Positions 1 to 5,378 of a stretch of DNA of 5,564 nt are shown one piece after another; position 1 is the stretch's first letter; every line of letters begins with the position of its first letter. A program made the position numbers and the translations under genes. The notes beneath the pieces are model-generated. The model did not search any database. It was given only the letters and a program-made list of their open reading frames with translations, and had not been told where the DNA came from. The DNA comes from Atopobiaceae bacterium UBA7016 (GTDB lineage: Bacteria > Actinomycetota > Coriobacteriia > Coriobacteriales > Atopobiaceae), in the NCBI GenBank assembly GCA_002449555.1, contig DJXA01000193.1, positions 7,602 to 13,165 on the forward strand, read 5' to 3'.

Positions 1-917
1 AGCTCAACGGGGCTGGTAGAGGCCGCCTCGCTGGCCATGACCGAGATGCCTACCACCGACGAGGACGACTCAAGCACCTCCATGGTGTGCTGCGGCATGA
101 TGAGGCGAAGCGCGAACTCGGCCACCGTGAAGGCGTAGTCGAAGGCGAAGCGAATGGCCGTGAGCACGTCGGGGCGCCAGACCATGGTCTGTCCGTCCTG
201 CACGAACGTCATACCAAACACGCTCACCGTCACCACGACGAGCACGAGCGCGAACACGATGTTGACGGCCGGGCCAGCCAGAAGCGCCACGAGCCGCGGC
301 ACGAACGACTTGCCTAGGTACGTCCGGGCGCGCTCGTGCTGCAGGAAGTCGGCCGGCGACATGTCCGGGACACGCGGCTCGGCGTCGGCGGTGGCGCCAG
401 GACGCGAGAAGTCATGGTCGCGGTCATACTCGTTCAATAGCTGGCCATCGCGGGCTAGCGTCTCGAAGGCCTCGGGCCACGTGGACTGGCCGCGGTGCTC
501 GTCAAGCTCGGGGTCATAGAACGGACGGATGGCGCCCCAGTCGGCCAGCGTAGCCACCAGGCCATAGGCGCGGTCCTCGTCGCACCCGATCTCGTCTGCC
601 AGCTCGGCCACCTTCACGCGGCCGTGACGCTGCACGCAGGCAAGGGCCGGCGCCAGAAGCTCGTCCTCCTCGCCCTCCATGCCGCAGATGCGCGTGTAAC
701 CGCCCAACAGAATGGGCGTGACGCCAAACTCGGTGCCATAGCGCTTTGACTTGAAGGCCAGACGGAACCGCGACGGCATGCCGAGGAAGAACTCGGTCAC
801 ACGCATGCCAAACGCGCGGGCCGCCAAGAAATGCCCGCCCTCGTGGATGAACACGAGAAGTGACAGCACCAAGAGGCCCCAGAAAACCACCGATATCACG
901 TTAAGAATTGCCGGCAC
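1..917 (-). CDS. rseP: RseP-family site-2 (M50) intramembrane metalloprotease, 3' end cut off by window
   Basis: Integral-membrane zinc protease of the RseP/S2P family, which cuts substrates within the membrane, typically anti-sigma factors or signal-peptide remnants. My translation of the minus strand gives 305 residues with no stop, running off the window start. Residues 7-24 are a hydrophobic first segment leading into the zinc motif HEGGH (25-29). GTEFGVTPILLGGY (61-74) matches the membrane-associated loop of RseP (GTEY...PLGGYV in E. coli). Residues 205-235, with AGPAVN at 214-219, match the second membrane segment. SSVVGISV (286-293) aligns with the SGPISI region before the third conserved segment. 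The late LDGG motif supplying the third zinc ligand would lie beyond the window. Two oddities: no PDZ domain follows segment 2, and about 120 extra residues (81-203) precede it. The start is GTG at 915-917, 4 bp after the dxr stop; TTG at 930-932 is in frame but has a weaker upstream site. Family call is firm; substrate is unknown. Confidence 0.9.
   Translation of the reverse strand, partial: MPAILNVISVVFWGLLVLSLLVFIHEGGHFLAARAFGMRVTEFFLGMPSRFRLAFKSKRYGTEFGVTPILLGGYTRICGMEGEEDELLAPALACVQRHGRVKVAELADEIGCDEDRAYGLVATLADWGAIRPFYDPELDEHRGQSTWPEAFETLARDGQLLNEYDRDHDFSRPGATADAEPRVPDMSPADFLQHERARTYLGKSFVPRLVALLAGPAVNIVFALVLVVVTVSVFGMTFVQDGQTMVWRPDVLTAIRFAFDYAFTVAEFALRLIMPQHTMEVLESSSSVVGISVMASEAASTSPVE
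309..677 (-). other. Inserted cytosolic region of the M50 protease with a winged-helix-like part
   Basis: Residues 81-203 of the protease. In E. coli RseP only about 18 residues separate the GGYVKML loop from KSVGQRAAIIAAGP; here about 120 separate GGYTRICG from KSFVPRLVALLAGP. Residues 87-132 (522-659) follow the pattern of a winged helix-turn-helix: a first helix (LLAPALACVQRHG), then VKVAELADEIG, a turn, DRAYGLVATLADWG as recognition-type helix, and AIRPF as start of a wing. Residues 133-203 are acidic and Pro/Ala-rich, resembling a linker, with a second possible helix at WPEAFETLARDGQLLNEY. By RseP topology this loop faces the cytosol. The fold is inferred from sequence pattern only. Confidence 0.6.
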
Positions 918-920
918 GCC

Positions 921-927
921 ATCACCT
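921..927 (-). promoter_or_regulatory. Ribosome binding site deciding the GTG start of rseP
   Basis: On the minus strand the sequence AGGTGAT matches seven bases of the 16S anti-Shine-Dalgarno complement (AGGAGGTGATC). The AGG core sits 7 nt before GTG at 915-917. The site overlaps the last codon and stop of dxr. An ATG at 920-922 lies in another frame and meets a stop after eight codons, so it is not the start. Confidence 0.7.
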
Positions 928-2121
928 AGCAATCGTCTGCAGCACAGCGCGGGCCTGTGCACGGGCGCGCGCGTCGACGTCGGCCAGCTGCTCAAGCGAC
1001 GTGACGGGCTCGACCTCGGTCTGGTTCATGACGTCCTCGACCACGCGCTGAATGTCCAAGAACCCGCAGGTACCAGCCCTGAAGGCGGCGTTTGCGATCT
1101 CGTTGGCGGCGTTCATGGCGCACGGCAGCGTTCCGCCCGCACGGCCGGCCTCCTTTGCCAGCGCCAGGCAACGGAAGGTCTCCTCGTCGGCCTCGCCAAA
1201 GGTCAGCGGCTGCATGGCGCAGTAGTCCTCGCGCACGCTCGCCGTCTCCCAGCGCTCCGGGAAGCTGAGGGCCGCCTGGATGGGGATGCGCATGTCCGAC
1301 GGGCCAAGCTGCGCCTTGATGGTGCCGTCCACAAACTCCACCATGGAGTGGATGCGGCTCTGGCGATGCACCAGCACGCGCACCTGGTCAACGTCCACCT
1401 CGAAGAGCTGCTTGGCCTCAAGCACCTCAAGGCCCTTGTTCATGAGCGTGGCGCTGTCCACCGTAATCTTCGGCCCCATGTTCCACGTGGGATGGGCAAG
1501 CGCATCGGCGGCCGTGACGCCAGCAAGCTGCTCGCACGTCCAGCCGTAGAACGGACCGCCCGAGCACGTCAGCCAGATGCGGTGCACCTCAGAGAGGCGC
1601 TCACCCAGCAGGCAATCGAAGATGGCGTAGTGCTCGGAGTCAACCGGGATGAGCTTTCCGGGCTTGGCGAGCGGCATCAAGAGGTCGCCGCCTACCACGA
1701 TGGACTCCTTGTTGGCGTAAAGGAGCGTCTTTCCGGCAACGAGGGCCTGGTAGCCCACGTCGATGCCCACAGCTCCCACCACGGAGTTCATGACGGCGTC
1801 GTTGTCGTCAAGCGACGCGAGGGCCGTCACGGCCGCGGCGCCAAAGGTCACCTCGCAGCCTGCGGGCAGCTCCTCAAGGAGCGCGTCGCCACGACGGGCC
1901 TCGTTGCCCACGGCCACGTGCTTGACGCCAAACTCGCGCGCAGAAGCCACGAGCTTCCCCAGCGAGTCGTACGCGGCCAAGGCTGTGACCTGCAACTTGT
2001 CAGGATGCTTGCGGCAGACGTCCAACGTCTGCGCGCCGATGGAGCCCGTGGCTCCAATGACGGCGACGCGCAGGGGATACCTGCGCGTTACCTGCGAATG
2101 GTTGTCAAAGAAGATACTCAA
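922..2121 (-). CDS. dxr: 1-deoxy-D-xylulose 5-phosphate reductoisomerase
   Basis: Cytosolic enzyme of the MEP isoprenoid pathway; it rearranges and reduces DXP to MEP using NADPH and a divalent metal. The 399 residues match the usual family length. Residues 23-29 (GATGSIG) form the nucleotide-binding loop. YANKES (135-140) is the conserved NADPH-domain motif. D161 and E163 in PVDSEH, and E232 in MNKGLEVLE, are the metal ligands. HPTWNMGPKITVDSATLMNK (210-229) is the signature of the active-site region, including W213 of the flexible flap. MNAANE near residue 335 is the C-terminal motif. Start is TTG at 2119-2121, overlapping the cdsA stop as TTGA, with GGAGG 6 nt upstream. Substitutions near the active site: the usual VHPQS reads VHRQS (R253), SEHSAIF/SEHNAIF reads SEHYAIF (Y165), and TASGGPF reads TCSGGPF (C186). 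All catalytic residues I can identify are intact, so the enzyme should be active. Confidence 0.97.
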   Translation of the reverse strand: MSIFFDNHSQVTRRYPLRVAVIGATGSIGAQTLDVCRKHPDKLQVTALAAYDSLGKLVASAREFGVKHVAVGNEARRGDALLEELPAGCEVTFGAAAVTALASLDDNDAVMNSVVGAVGIDVGYQALVAGKTLLYANKESIVVGGDLLMPLAKPGKLIPVDSEHYAIFDCLLGERLSEVHRIWLTCSGGPFYGWTCEQLAGVTAADALAHPTWNMGPKITVDSATLMNKGLEVLEAKQLFEVDVDQVRVLVHRQSRIHSMVEFVDGTIKAQLGPSDMRIPIQAALSFPERWETASVREDYCAMQPLTFGEADEETFRCLALAKEAGRAGGTLPCAMNAANEIANAAFRAGTCGFLDIQRVVEDVMNQTEVEPVTSLEQLADVDARARAQARAVLQTIAR

Positions 2122-3086
2122 AGAATTCCTCCAATATGGAGCAGTACGTATGCGGCCATGCCGCCGAAGAGCATGGAGTCTGACCGGTCAAGCAGGCCGC
2201 CGTGCCCGGGCAGGATGTCGCCCGAGTCCTTCACGCCCACGCCACGCTTGATGCGCGACTCGAAGAGGTCGCCCACCACCGAGCAGAACGCCACCACGGC
2301 GCCCGTCCCGAGCGCCAGCGGAATGCTGATGCCTTGCACCTTGAGGATACCCACCAGCAGCCATATCACCATGGCGCCCGCAATTCCTCCCCAAAAGCCC
2401 TCGACGGACTTGTTTGGCGAGATGCGCGGCGCAAGCTTGTGCCGGCCGATGCGCGAGCCCACTAGGTAGGCAGCGGAGTCGTTTGCCCAGACCGAGCCCA
2501 TCACGCCCACGCTGAGCAGAAACCCCGGAAGCCCGGCCGCAGACGCCCGGATATACACTAGGCAGGAGAACGCCAGCGAGGTGTAGATGGGGCCAAAGGC
2601 GGTCACGGCAACGTCAGAGATGTTGGCACGCGGCGTGGCCACGTACCAGACGGAGCAGCCAATCAGGAAGATGGCCGTCACCAACAGCGTGTGATGCGTG
2701 ACCGGCAGCAGCACGGCCAGGGGATAGGCCAGCGCGGCGGTCAGGCCCCAGATCTCGTTGGGCATGCGGCCCGCGGCGCGCGCCATGCGATAGAACTCAG
2801 AGCAGCAGAGCCACGCCATGGCGGCAACGATCACTGCCGTGGGAATGACGCCAAACCAGAGGCAGCAGATGATGGTGACCGCGTACACCACGCCCGTCGC
2901 CGAGCGCAGGATGAGCTTCTCCCACCAGCTGCGGGCCTTCTGGCCGCGCAGCTCGCCGTCGCTGAACTTACCTTCGCGGGCATGGCGGAAGCGCTCGAGC
3001 CAGTCGATGCCACGCTCGATGCGGCTGCTACTCGCGACGCTCGTGCGCCGCGGGGTGCTCTCCTGGTCCTTCGTCTCGTCACTCAC
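2118..3086 (-). CDS. cdsA: Phosphatidate cytidylyltransferase (CDP-diacylglycerol synthase)
   Basis: Polytopic membrane enzyme that makes CDP-diacylglycerol from phosphatidate and CTP, the branch point to phosphatidylglycerol, cardiolipin and other phospholipids. With GTG at 3084-3086 the protein has 322 residues. After a charged, hydrophilic N-terminus of about 60 residues come several hydrophobic stretches (roughly 62-94, 113-129, 133-149, 159-179, 186-200, 233-248, 255-272 and 305-322). WANDSAAYLVG (200-210) and SPNKSVEGFWGG (223-234) are conserved family blocks. The CdsA signature runs from S277 to D303, with SRIKR, KD (286-287), LPGHGG (292-297) and DR (300-301); only S302 departs from the usual hydrophobic residue. 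The open frame extends upstream to 3215, but that part is antisense-free overlap with uppS in another frame. GTG overlaps the uppS stop as GTGA and has GGAG 10 nt upstream, so I choose it. Confidence 0.95.
   Translation of the reverse strand: MSDETKDQESTPRRTSVASSSRIERGIDWLERFRHAREGKFSDGELRGQKARSWWEKLILRSATGVVYAVTIICCLWFGVIPTAVIVAAMAWLCCSEFYRMARAAGRMPNEIWGLTAALAYPLAVLLPVTHHTLLVTAIFLIGCSVWYVATPRANISDVAVTAFGPIYTSLAFSCLVYIRASAAGLPGFLLSVGVMGSVWANDSAAYLVGSRIGRHKLAPRISPNKSVEGFWGGIAGAMVIWLLVGILKVQGISIPLALGTGAVVAFCSVVGDLFESRIKRGVGVKDSGDILPGHGGLLDRSDSMLFGGMAAYVLLHIGGIL
2128..2132 (-). promoter_or_regulatory. Ribosome binding site deciding the TTG start of dxr
   Basis: GGAGG on the minus strand, 6 nt before TTG at 2119-2121, inside the end of cdsA. 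No ATG or GTG in this frame lies at a comparable distance, so the site supports the TTG start. Confidence 0.75.
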
Positions 3087-3868
3087 GCGTTTACCACTCC
3101 CCCATAGCGACGCCCGCGCCCCTGGAACGCGCGAATGGCGCGCAGGTACTCCCAGCGGTTGAAGTCGGGCCAGTACAGGTCGGTCACGTACATCTCGGTG
3201 TAGGCCAGCTGCCACAGCAGGTAGTTGGAGAGCCGAAGCTCACCCGACGTACGCACGAGCAGATCGGGGTCAGGAAGTCCGGCGGTGTAGAGACGCTGCG
3301 ACACGGCCTCCACGTCCACGTCCTCGGGACGCATCGTTCCCGCCGCGACCTCCTCGGCAATGAGCCGTGCCGCACGGGCGATCTCGGCGCGCGAGCCATA
3401 GTTGACGGCCAGCGCAAAGGTCATGCCGTCATAGGAGGCCGTCTCGTCAAGGCCACGCTGGAAGACGTCACGCGTCTCCTTGGGCAGGGCGTCGAGGTCT
3501 CCCAAGAACTTGAGGCGCACGTTCTCCTGGTGGAAGAGCGGCAGCTCCTTCACCAGCGTGGTGGCAAACAGGTGCATGAGCAGGTTTACCTCGCGCTGGG
3601 GGCGCTTCCAGTTCTCCGTGGAGAAGGCGTAGGCGCTCAGAACGTCCACGCCCAGGCGCACGCTCGTAGTCACCGTCTCGCGCAGCGAGTCGACGCCTGC
3701 CACGTGGCCGCGAGAGCGGTCAAGCCCGCGCGCCTGCGCCCAACGGCCGTTGCCGTCCATGATGAACGACACGTGGCTGGGAATCCGCGTGATGTCGACA
3801 TCGTCAAGGCTGATGTCATCCGGGGCGTCAGCAAAGTACGCCCGGAGTTTTGTCTCGTCGCGCAACAC
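3083..3868 (-). CDS. uppS: Isoprenyl transferase / (di-trans,poly-cis)-undecaprenyl-diphosphate synthase
   Basis: Cytosolic, membrane-associated cis-prenyltransferase that extends farnesyl diphosphate with isopentenyl diphosphate to the C55 carrier lipid for peptidoglycan and other wall polymers. Of 261 residues, the conserved fold starts at about 30. MDGNGRWA (37-44) holds the catalytic D38, N40 and R42; RGH (53-55) holds the conserved His. YAFSTENWKRP (80-90) is the second signature. RTSGELRLSN (206-215) binds the diphosphate, and E225 in AYTEMY is the conserved magnesium-linked Glu. The first 29 residues are acidic and somewhat longer than in E. coli UppS. Start is GTG at 3866-3868, directly after the frr stop, with GGAG 6 nt upstream inside the frr end. 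The product chain length (C55 or other) cannot be read from sequence; close family members make shorter or longer chains. Confidence 0.96.
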   Translation of the reverse strand: MLRDETKLRAYFADAPDDISLDDVDITRIPSHVSFIMDGNGRWAQARGLDRSRGHVAGVDSLRETVTTSVRLGVDVLSAYAFSTENWKRPQREVNLLMHLFATTLVKELPLFHQENVRLKFLGDLDALPKETRDVFQRGLDETASYDGMTFALAVNYGSRAEIARAARLIAEEVAAGTMRPEDVDVEAVSQRLYTAGLPDPDLLVRTSGELRLSNYLLWQLAYTEMYVTDLYWPDFNRWEYLRAIRAFQGRGRRYGGVVNA

Positions 3869-4423
3869 TTAAATCTCCATGACCTCGGCGGTCTTGGTCT
3901 TCAGCATCTCCTCGATCTTGGCGGTGAACTCGTCGGTCACCTTCTGGATGCCCTTCTTCTCGCGCGCCAGATCGTCCTCGGTGAGCTCGCCTTCCTTCTC
4001 CAGGAACTCGACCTCCTCGTTGGCGTCACGGCGGGCGTTGCGCACGGCAATCTTGGCCTGCTCAGCGTACTTGTTGCAGTCCTTGACGAGCTCGCGACGA
4101 CGCTCCTCCGTGGGCTTCGGGAAAGGAAGGCGAATGCAGATGCCGTCATTAGACGGGGTGATGCCGAGGTCGGAGTCCATGATGGCGCGCTCGATGGAGC
4201 GCAGCGAGCTCTTGTCCCACGGCTCGATTACGAGCATGGAGGCCTCGGGCACCTTGATGCCGGCGAGCTGCAGGATGGGCGTGGGAACGCCATAGTAGTC
4301 GACGCGGATGTCGTCAAGCACGTGCGTGTTGGCGCGGCCGGTGCGAACCTTGGCAAAGTTGTGCCTCAGCGCGTCGATGCACTTGTTCATCTGGGCACGT
4401 GCGGAATCGGTATACTCGCTCAT
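3869..4423 (-). CDS. frr: Ribosome recycling factor
   Basis: Cytosolic factor that, with EF-G, splits the post-termination ribosome from mRNA. At 184 residues it has the normal family length. Family blocks seen: FAKVRTGRAN (23-32) in the first long helix; YYGVPTPILQLAGIKVPEAS and IEPWDKSSLRSIERAI in the small beta domain; then SDLGITPSNDG and LPFPKPTEERRRELVK, the latter leading back into the three-helix bundle with its conserved Arg-rich stretch. The C-terminus is charged and helical, ending in VMEI. ATG at 4421-4423 is preceded by GGGAG with a 5-nt spacer, and this site overlaps the pyrH stop; the gap between the genes is 9 bp. It is the only ATG start in the cluster. Nothing looks damaged. 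Confidence 0.97.
   Translation of the reverse strand: MSEYTDSARAQMNKCIDALRHNFAKVRTGRANTHVLDDIRVDYYGVPTPILQLAGIKVPEASMLVIEPWDKSSLRSIERAIMDSDLGITPSNDGICIRLPFPKPTEERRRELVKDCNKYAEQAKIAVRNARRDANEEVEFLEKEGELTEDDLAREKKGIQKVTDEFTAKIEEMLKTKTAEVMEI
3875..3878 (-). promoter_or_regulatory. Ribosome binding site of uppS inside the end of frr
   Basis: GGAG on the minus strand lies within the last sense codons of frr (Met-Glu-Ile), 6 nt before the GTG of uppS. It supports that GTG rather than the TTG immediately after it, and implies coupling to frr translation. Confidence 0.6.
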
Positions 4424-4432
4424 GGTCTCTCC

Positions 4433-5155
4433 CTAGTCTTCCTCGACGACCGTCGTGCCGACCGGCAGCCCCTTCAGGGCGCCGACGATCGCACCTTCCT
4501 GCTCCATGTTGAATACCATAATGGGCATGTGGTTCTCCTGGCAGAGAGCCGTTGCCGTGGCGTCCATGACGCCCAGACGCCACTTGAGGACGTCACGATA
4601 GCTGATGGTGTCGAACTTCTTGGCCTCGGGGTACTTCTTCGGGTCCTTGTTATAGATGCCGTCAACCTTCGTGGCCTTCATGAGCACCTCAGCACCAATC
4701 TCGCAGGCGCGAAGCGCCGCGGCGGTGTCGGTGGTGAAGTACGGGTTGCCCGTACCCGACGCGAAGATGGTGATGCGGCCCTTCTCCAGGTGGCGAATTG
4801 CACGACGGCGGATGTAGGTCTCAGAGATGGCGTGCATCTCGATGGCACTCATCACGCGGCAATCCATGCCATTCTTCTCAAAGCAGTCCTGCAGGGCCAG
4901 CGAGTTGATGACCGTGGCGAGCATGCCCATGTTGTCGCCCTGCGCGCGGTCCATGCCCTCCGCGGCGCCCTCGACGCCACGATAGATGTTACCGCCGCCC
5001 ACGACCACGGCAATCTGGATGCCGTCGTCATAGGCGGGCTTGATTGCCTGCGCGATGCGCTGCGGAACCGCAGGGTCGATGCCGAAGTCACGCTGGCCCA
5101 TCAGGGCCTCGCCCGAGAGCTTCAGCAAGACACGGTGGTATTTGTAATCAGCCAA
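4433..5155 (-). CDS. pyrH: UMP kinase (uridylate kinase)
   Basis: Cytosolic amino-acid-kinase-family enzyme that phosphorylates UMP to UDP with ATP. It commits pyrimidine flow to UTP, CTP and UDP-sugars, and is usually hexameric and controlled by GTP and UTP. The 240 residues match the family. KLSGEALMG (12-20) is the N-terminal phosphate-binding stretch; VVVGGGNIYRG (50-60) the glycine-rich loop; GDNMGMLATVIN (73-84) the UMP-site helix; GTGNPYFTTD (134-143) the catalytic/UMP loop; LMKATKVDGIYNKDP (158-172) the ATP-site block; and VMDATA (196-201) follows. Start is TTG at 5153-5155, with a near-complete Shine-Dalgarno sequence just upstream. As first gene after the tsf terminator it likely heads the transcript for frr through rseP. 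Confidence 0.97.
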   Translation of the reverse strand: MADYKYHRVLLKLSGEALMGQRDFGIDPAVPQRIAQAIKPAYDDGIQIAVVVGGGNIYRGVEGAAEGMDRAQGDNMGMLATVINSLALQDCFEKNGMDCRVMSAIEMHAISETYIRRRAIRHLEKGRITIFASGTGNPYFTTDTAAALRACEIGAEVLMKATKVDGIYNKDPKKYPEAKKFDTISYRDVLKWRLGVMDATATALCQENHMPIMVFNMEQEGAIVGALKGLPVGTTVVEED

Positions 5156-5159
5156 GATG

Positions 5160-5166
5160 CCTCCTC
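5160..5166 (-). promoter_or_regulatory. Strong ribosome binding site for the TTG start of pyrH
   Basis: GAGGAGG on the minus strand, ending 4 nt before TTG at 5153-5155 (7 nt if the first GAGG is used). This near-perfect anti-16S match compensates for the weak start codon. Confidence 0.75.
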
Positions 5167-5193
5167 GCGTCCATAGCTACACATTTCTACGAA

Positions 5194-5202
5194 ATTCTAG
5201 CA
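5194..5202 (-). promoter_or_regulatory. Candidate extended -10 promoter for pyrH and downstream genes
   Basis: On the minus strand TGCTAGAAT contains an extended -10 (TGnTAGAAT; five of six match TATAAT), about 40 nt before the pyrH start in a locally AT-richer stretch. No good -35 box lies at 16-18 bp spacing, which extended -10 promoters can tolerate. A second, weaker TGCTATGGT lies at 5242-5250. A start near 5187 would give a leader of about 30 nt. Confidence 0.4.
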
Positions 5203-5274
5203 GTTGTCGTTCGTTTGCTCTGCCACCCATCGACCAGCGACACCATAGCAACGCAACAACGCACCGCGGGGTCG

Positions 5275-5299
5275 GACCAGAAGGTCGGACCTTGTGGTC
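5275..5299 (-). repeat. 25-bp interrupted inverted repeat, operator-like
   Basis: Arms GACCA and AAGGTC pair with GACCTT and TGGTC around the central base 5287; one G/G mismatch (5280 with 5294) interrupts each arm. The inner 13 bases, 5281-5293, are perfectly palindromic apart from the centre. The nonamer GGTCGGACC occurs twice on the plus strand, at 5270-5278 and 5283-5291. The element lies between the tsf terminator and the pyrH promoter candidate, in non-coding DNA. It could be a regulator site or an RNA hairpin; no T-tract follows on either strand, so a terminator is unlikely. Confidence 0.5.
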
Positions 5300-5314
5300 T
5301 GCTCGGAATGTTCT

Positions 5315-5350
5315 AAAAACGAAGAAGGGGCCGGAATTGCTTCCGGCCCC
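5315..5350 (-). terminator. Rho-independent terminator of tsf
   Basis: A perfect 10-bp GC-rich stem (5327-5336 with 5341-5350) closes a 4-base loop. On the minus strand it is followed by TTCTTCGTTTTT. It begins 28 bases after the tsf stop. The opposite strand lacks a T-run after the stem, so it serves tsf only. Confidence 0.85.
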
Positions 5351-5378
5351 TTGTCATTACCCTTGTTATGGGAGTTCG

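Noticed and set aside
896..922. ATG at 920-922 overlapping the dxr stop (TGATG) as start of the protease gene.
   Set aside because: It is out of frame with the HEGGH-containing protein and reaches a TGA stop after eight codons.
751..2469. Long plus-strand open frame (572 codons) opposite dxr and part of cdsA.
   Set aside because: It lies antisense to well-identified genes and has no recognisable motifs; its His/Val/Asp/Leu-rich, repetitive composition is what the reverse of GC-rich codons produces.
3087..3215. Upstream extension of the cdsA open frame by 43 codons.
   Set aside because: It overlaps the conserved C-terminus of uppS in another frame and has no CdsA-like sequence; GTG at 3084-3086 fits the usual overlap and has a ribosome binding site.
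3530..5176. Long plus-strand open frame (548 codons) opposite uppS, frr and pyrH.
   Set aside because: It spans three genuine antisense genes and their junctions, has the same antisense-type composition and no family motif. Such frames are expected when third positions are mostly G/C.
5044..5316. Plus-strand open frame of 90 codons across the pyrH start and intergenic gap.
   Set aside because: Half is antisense to pyrH, there is no convincing ribosome binding site or family resemblance, and it runs through the inverted repeat and into the T-tract side of the tsf terminator.
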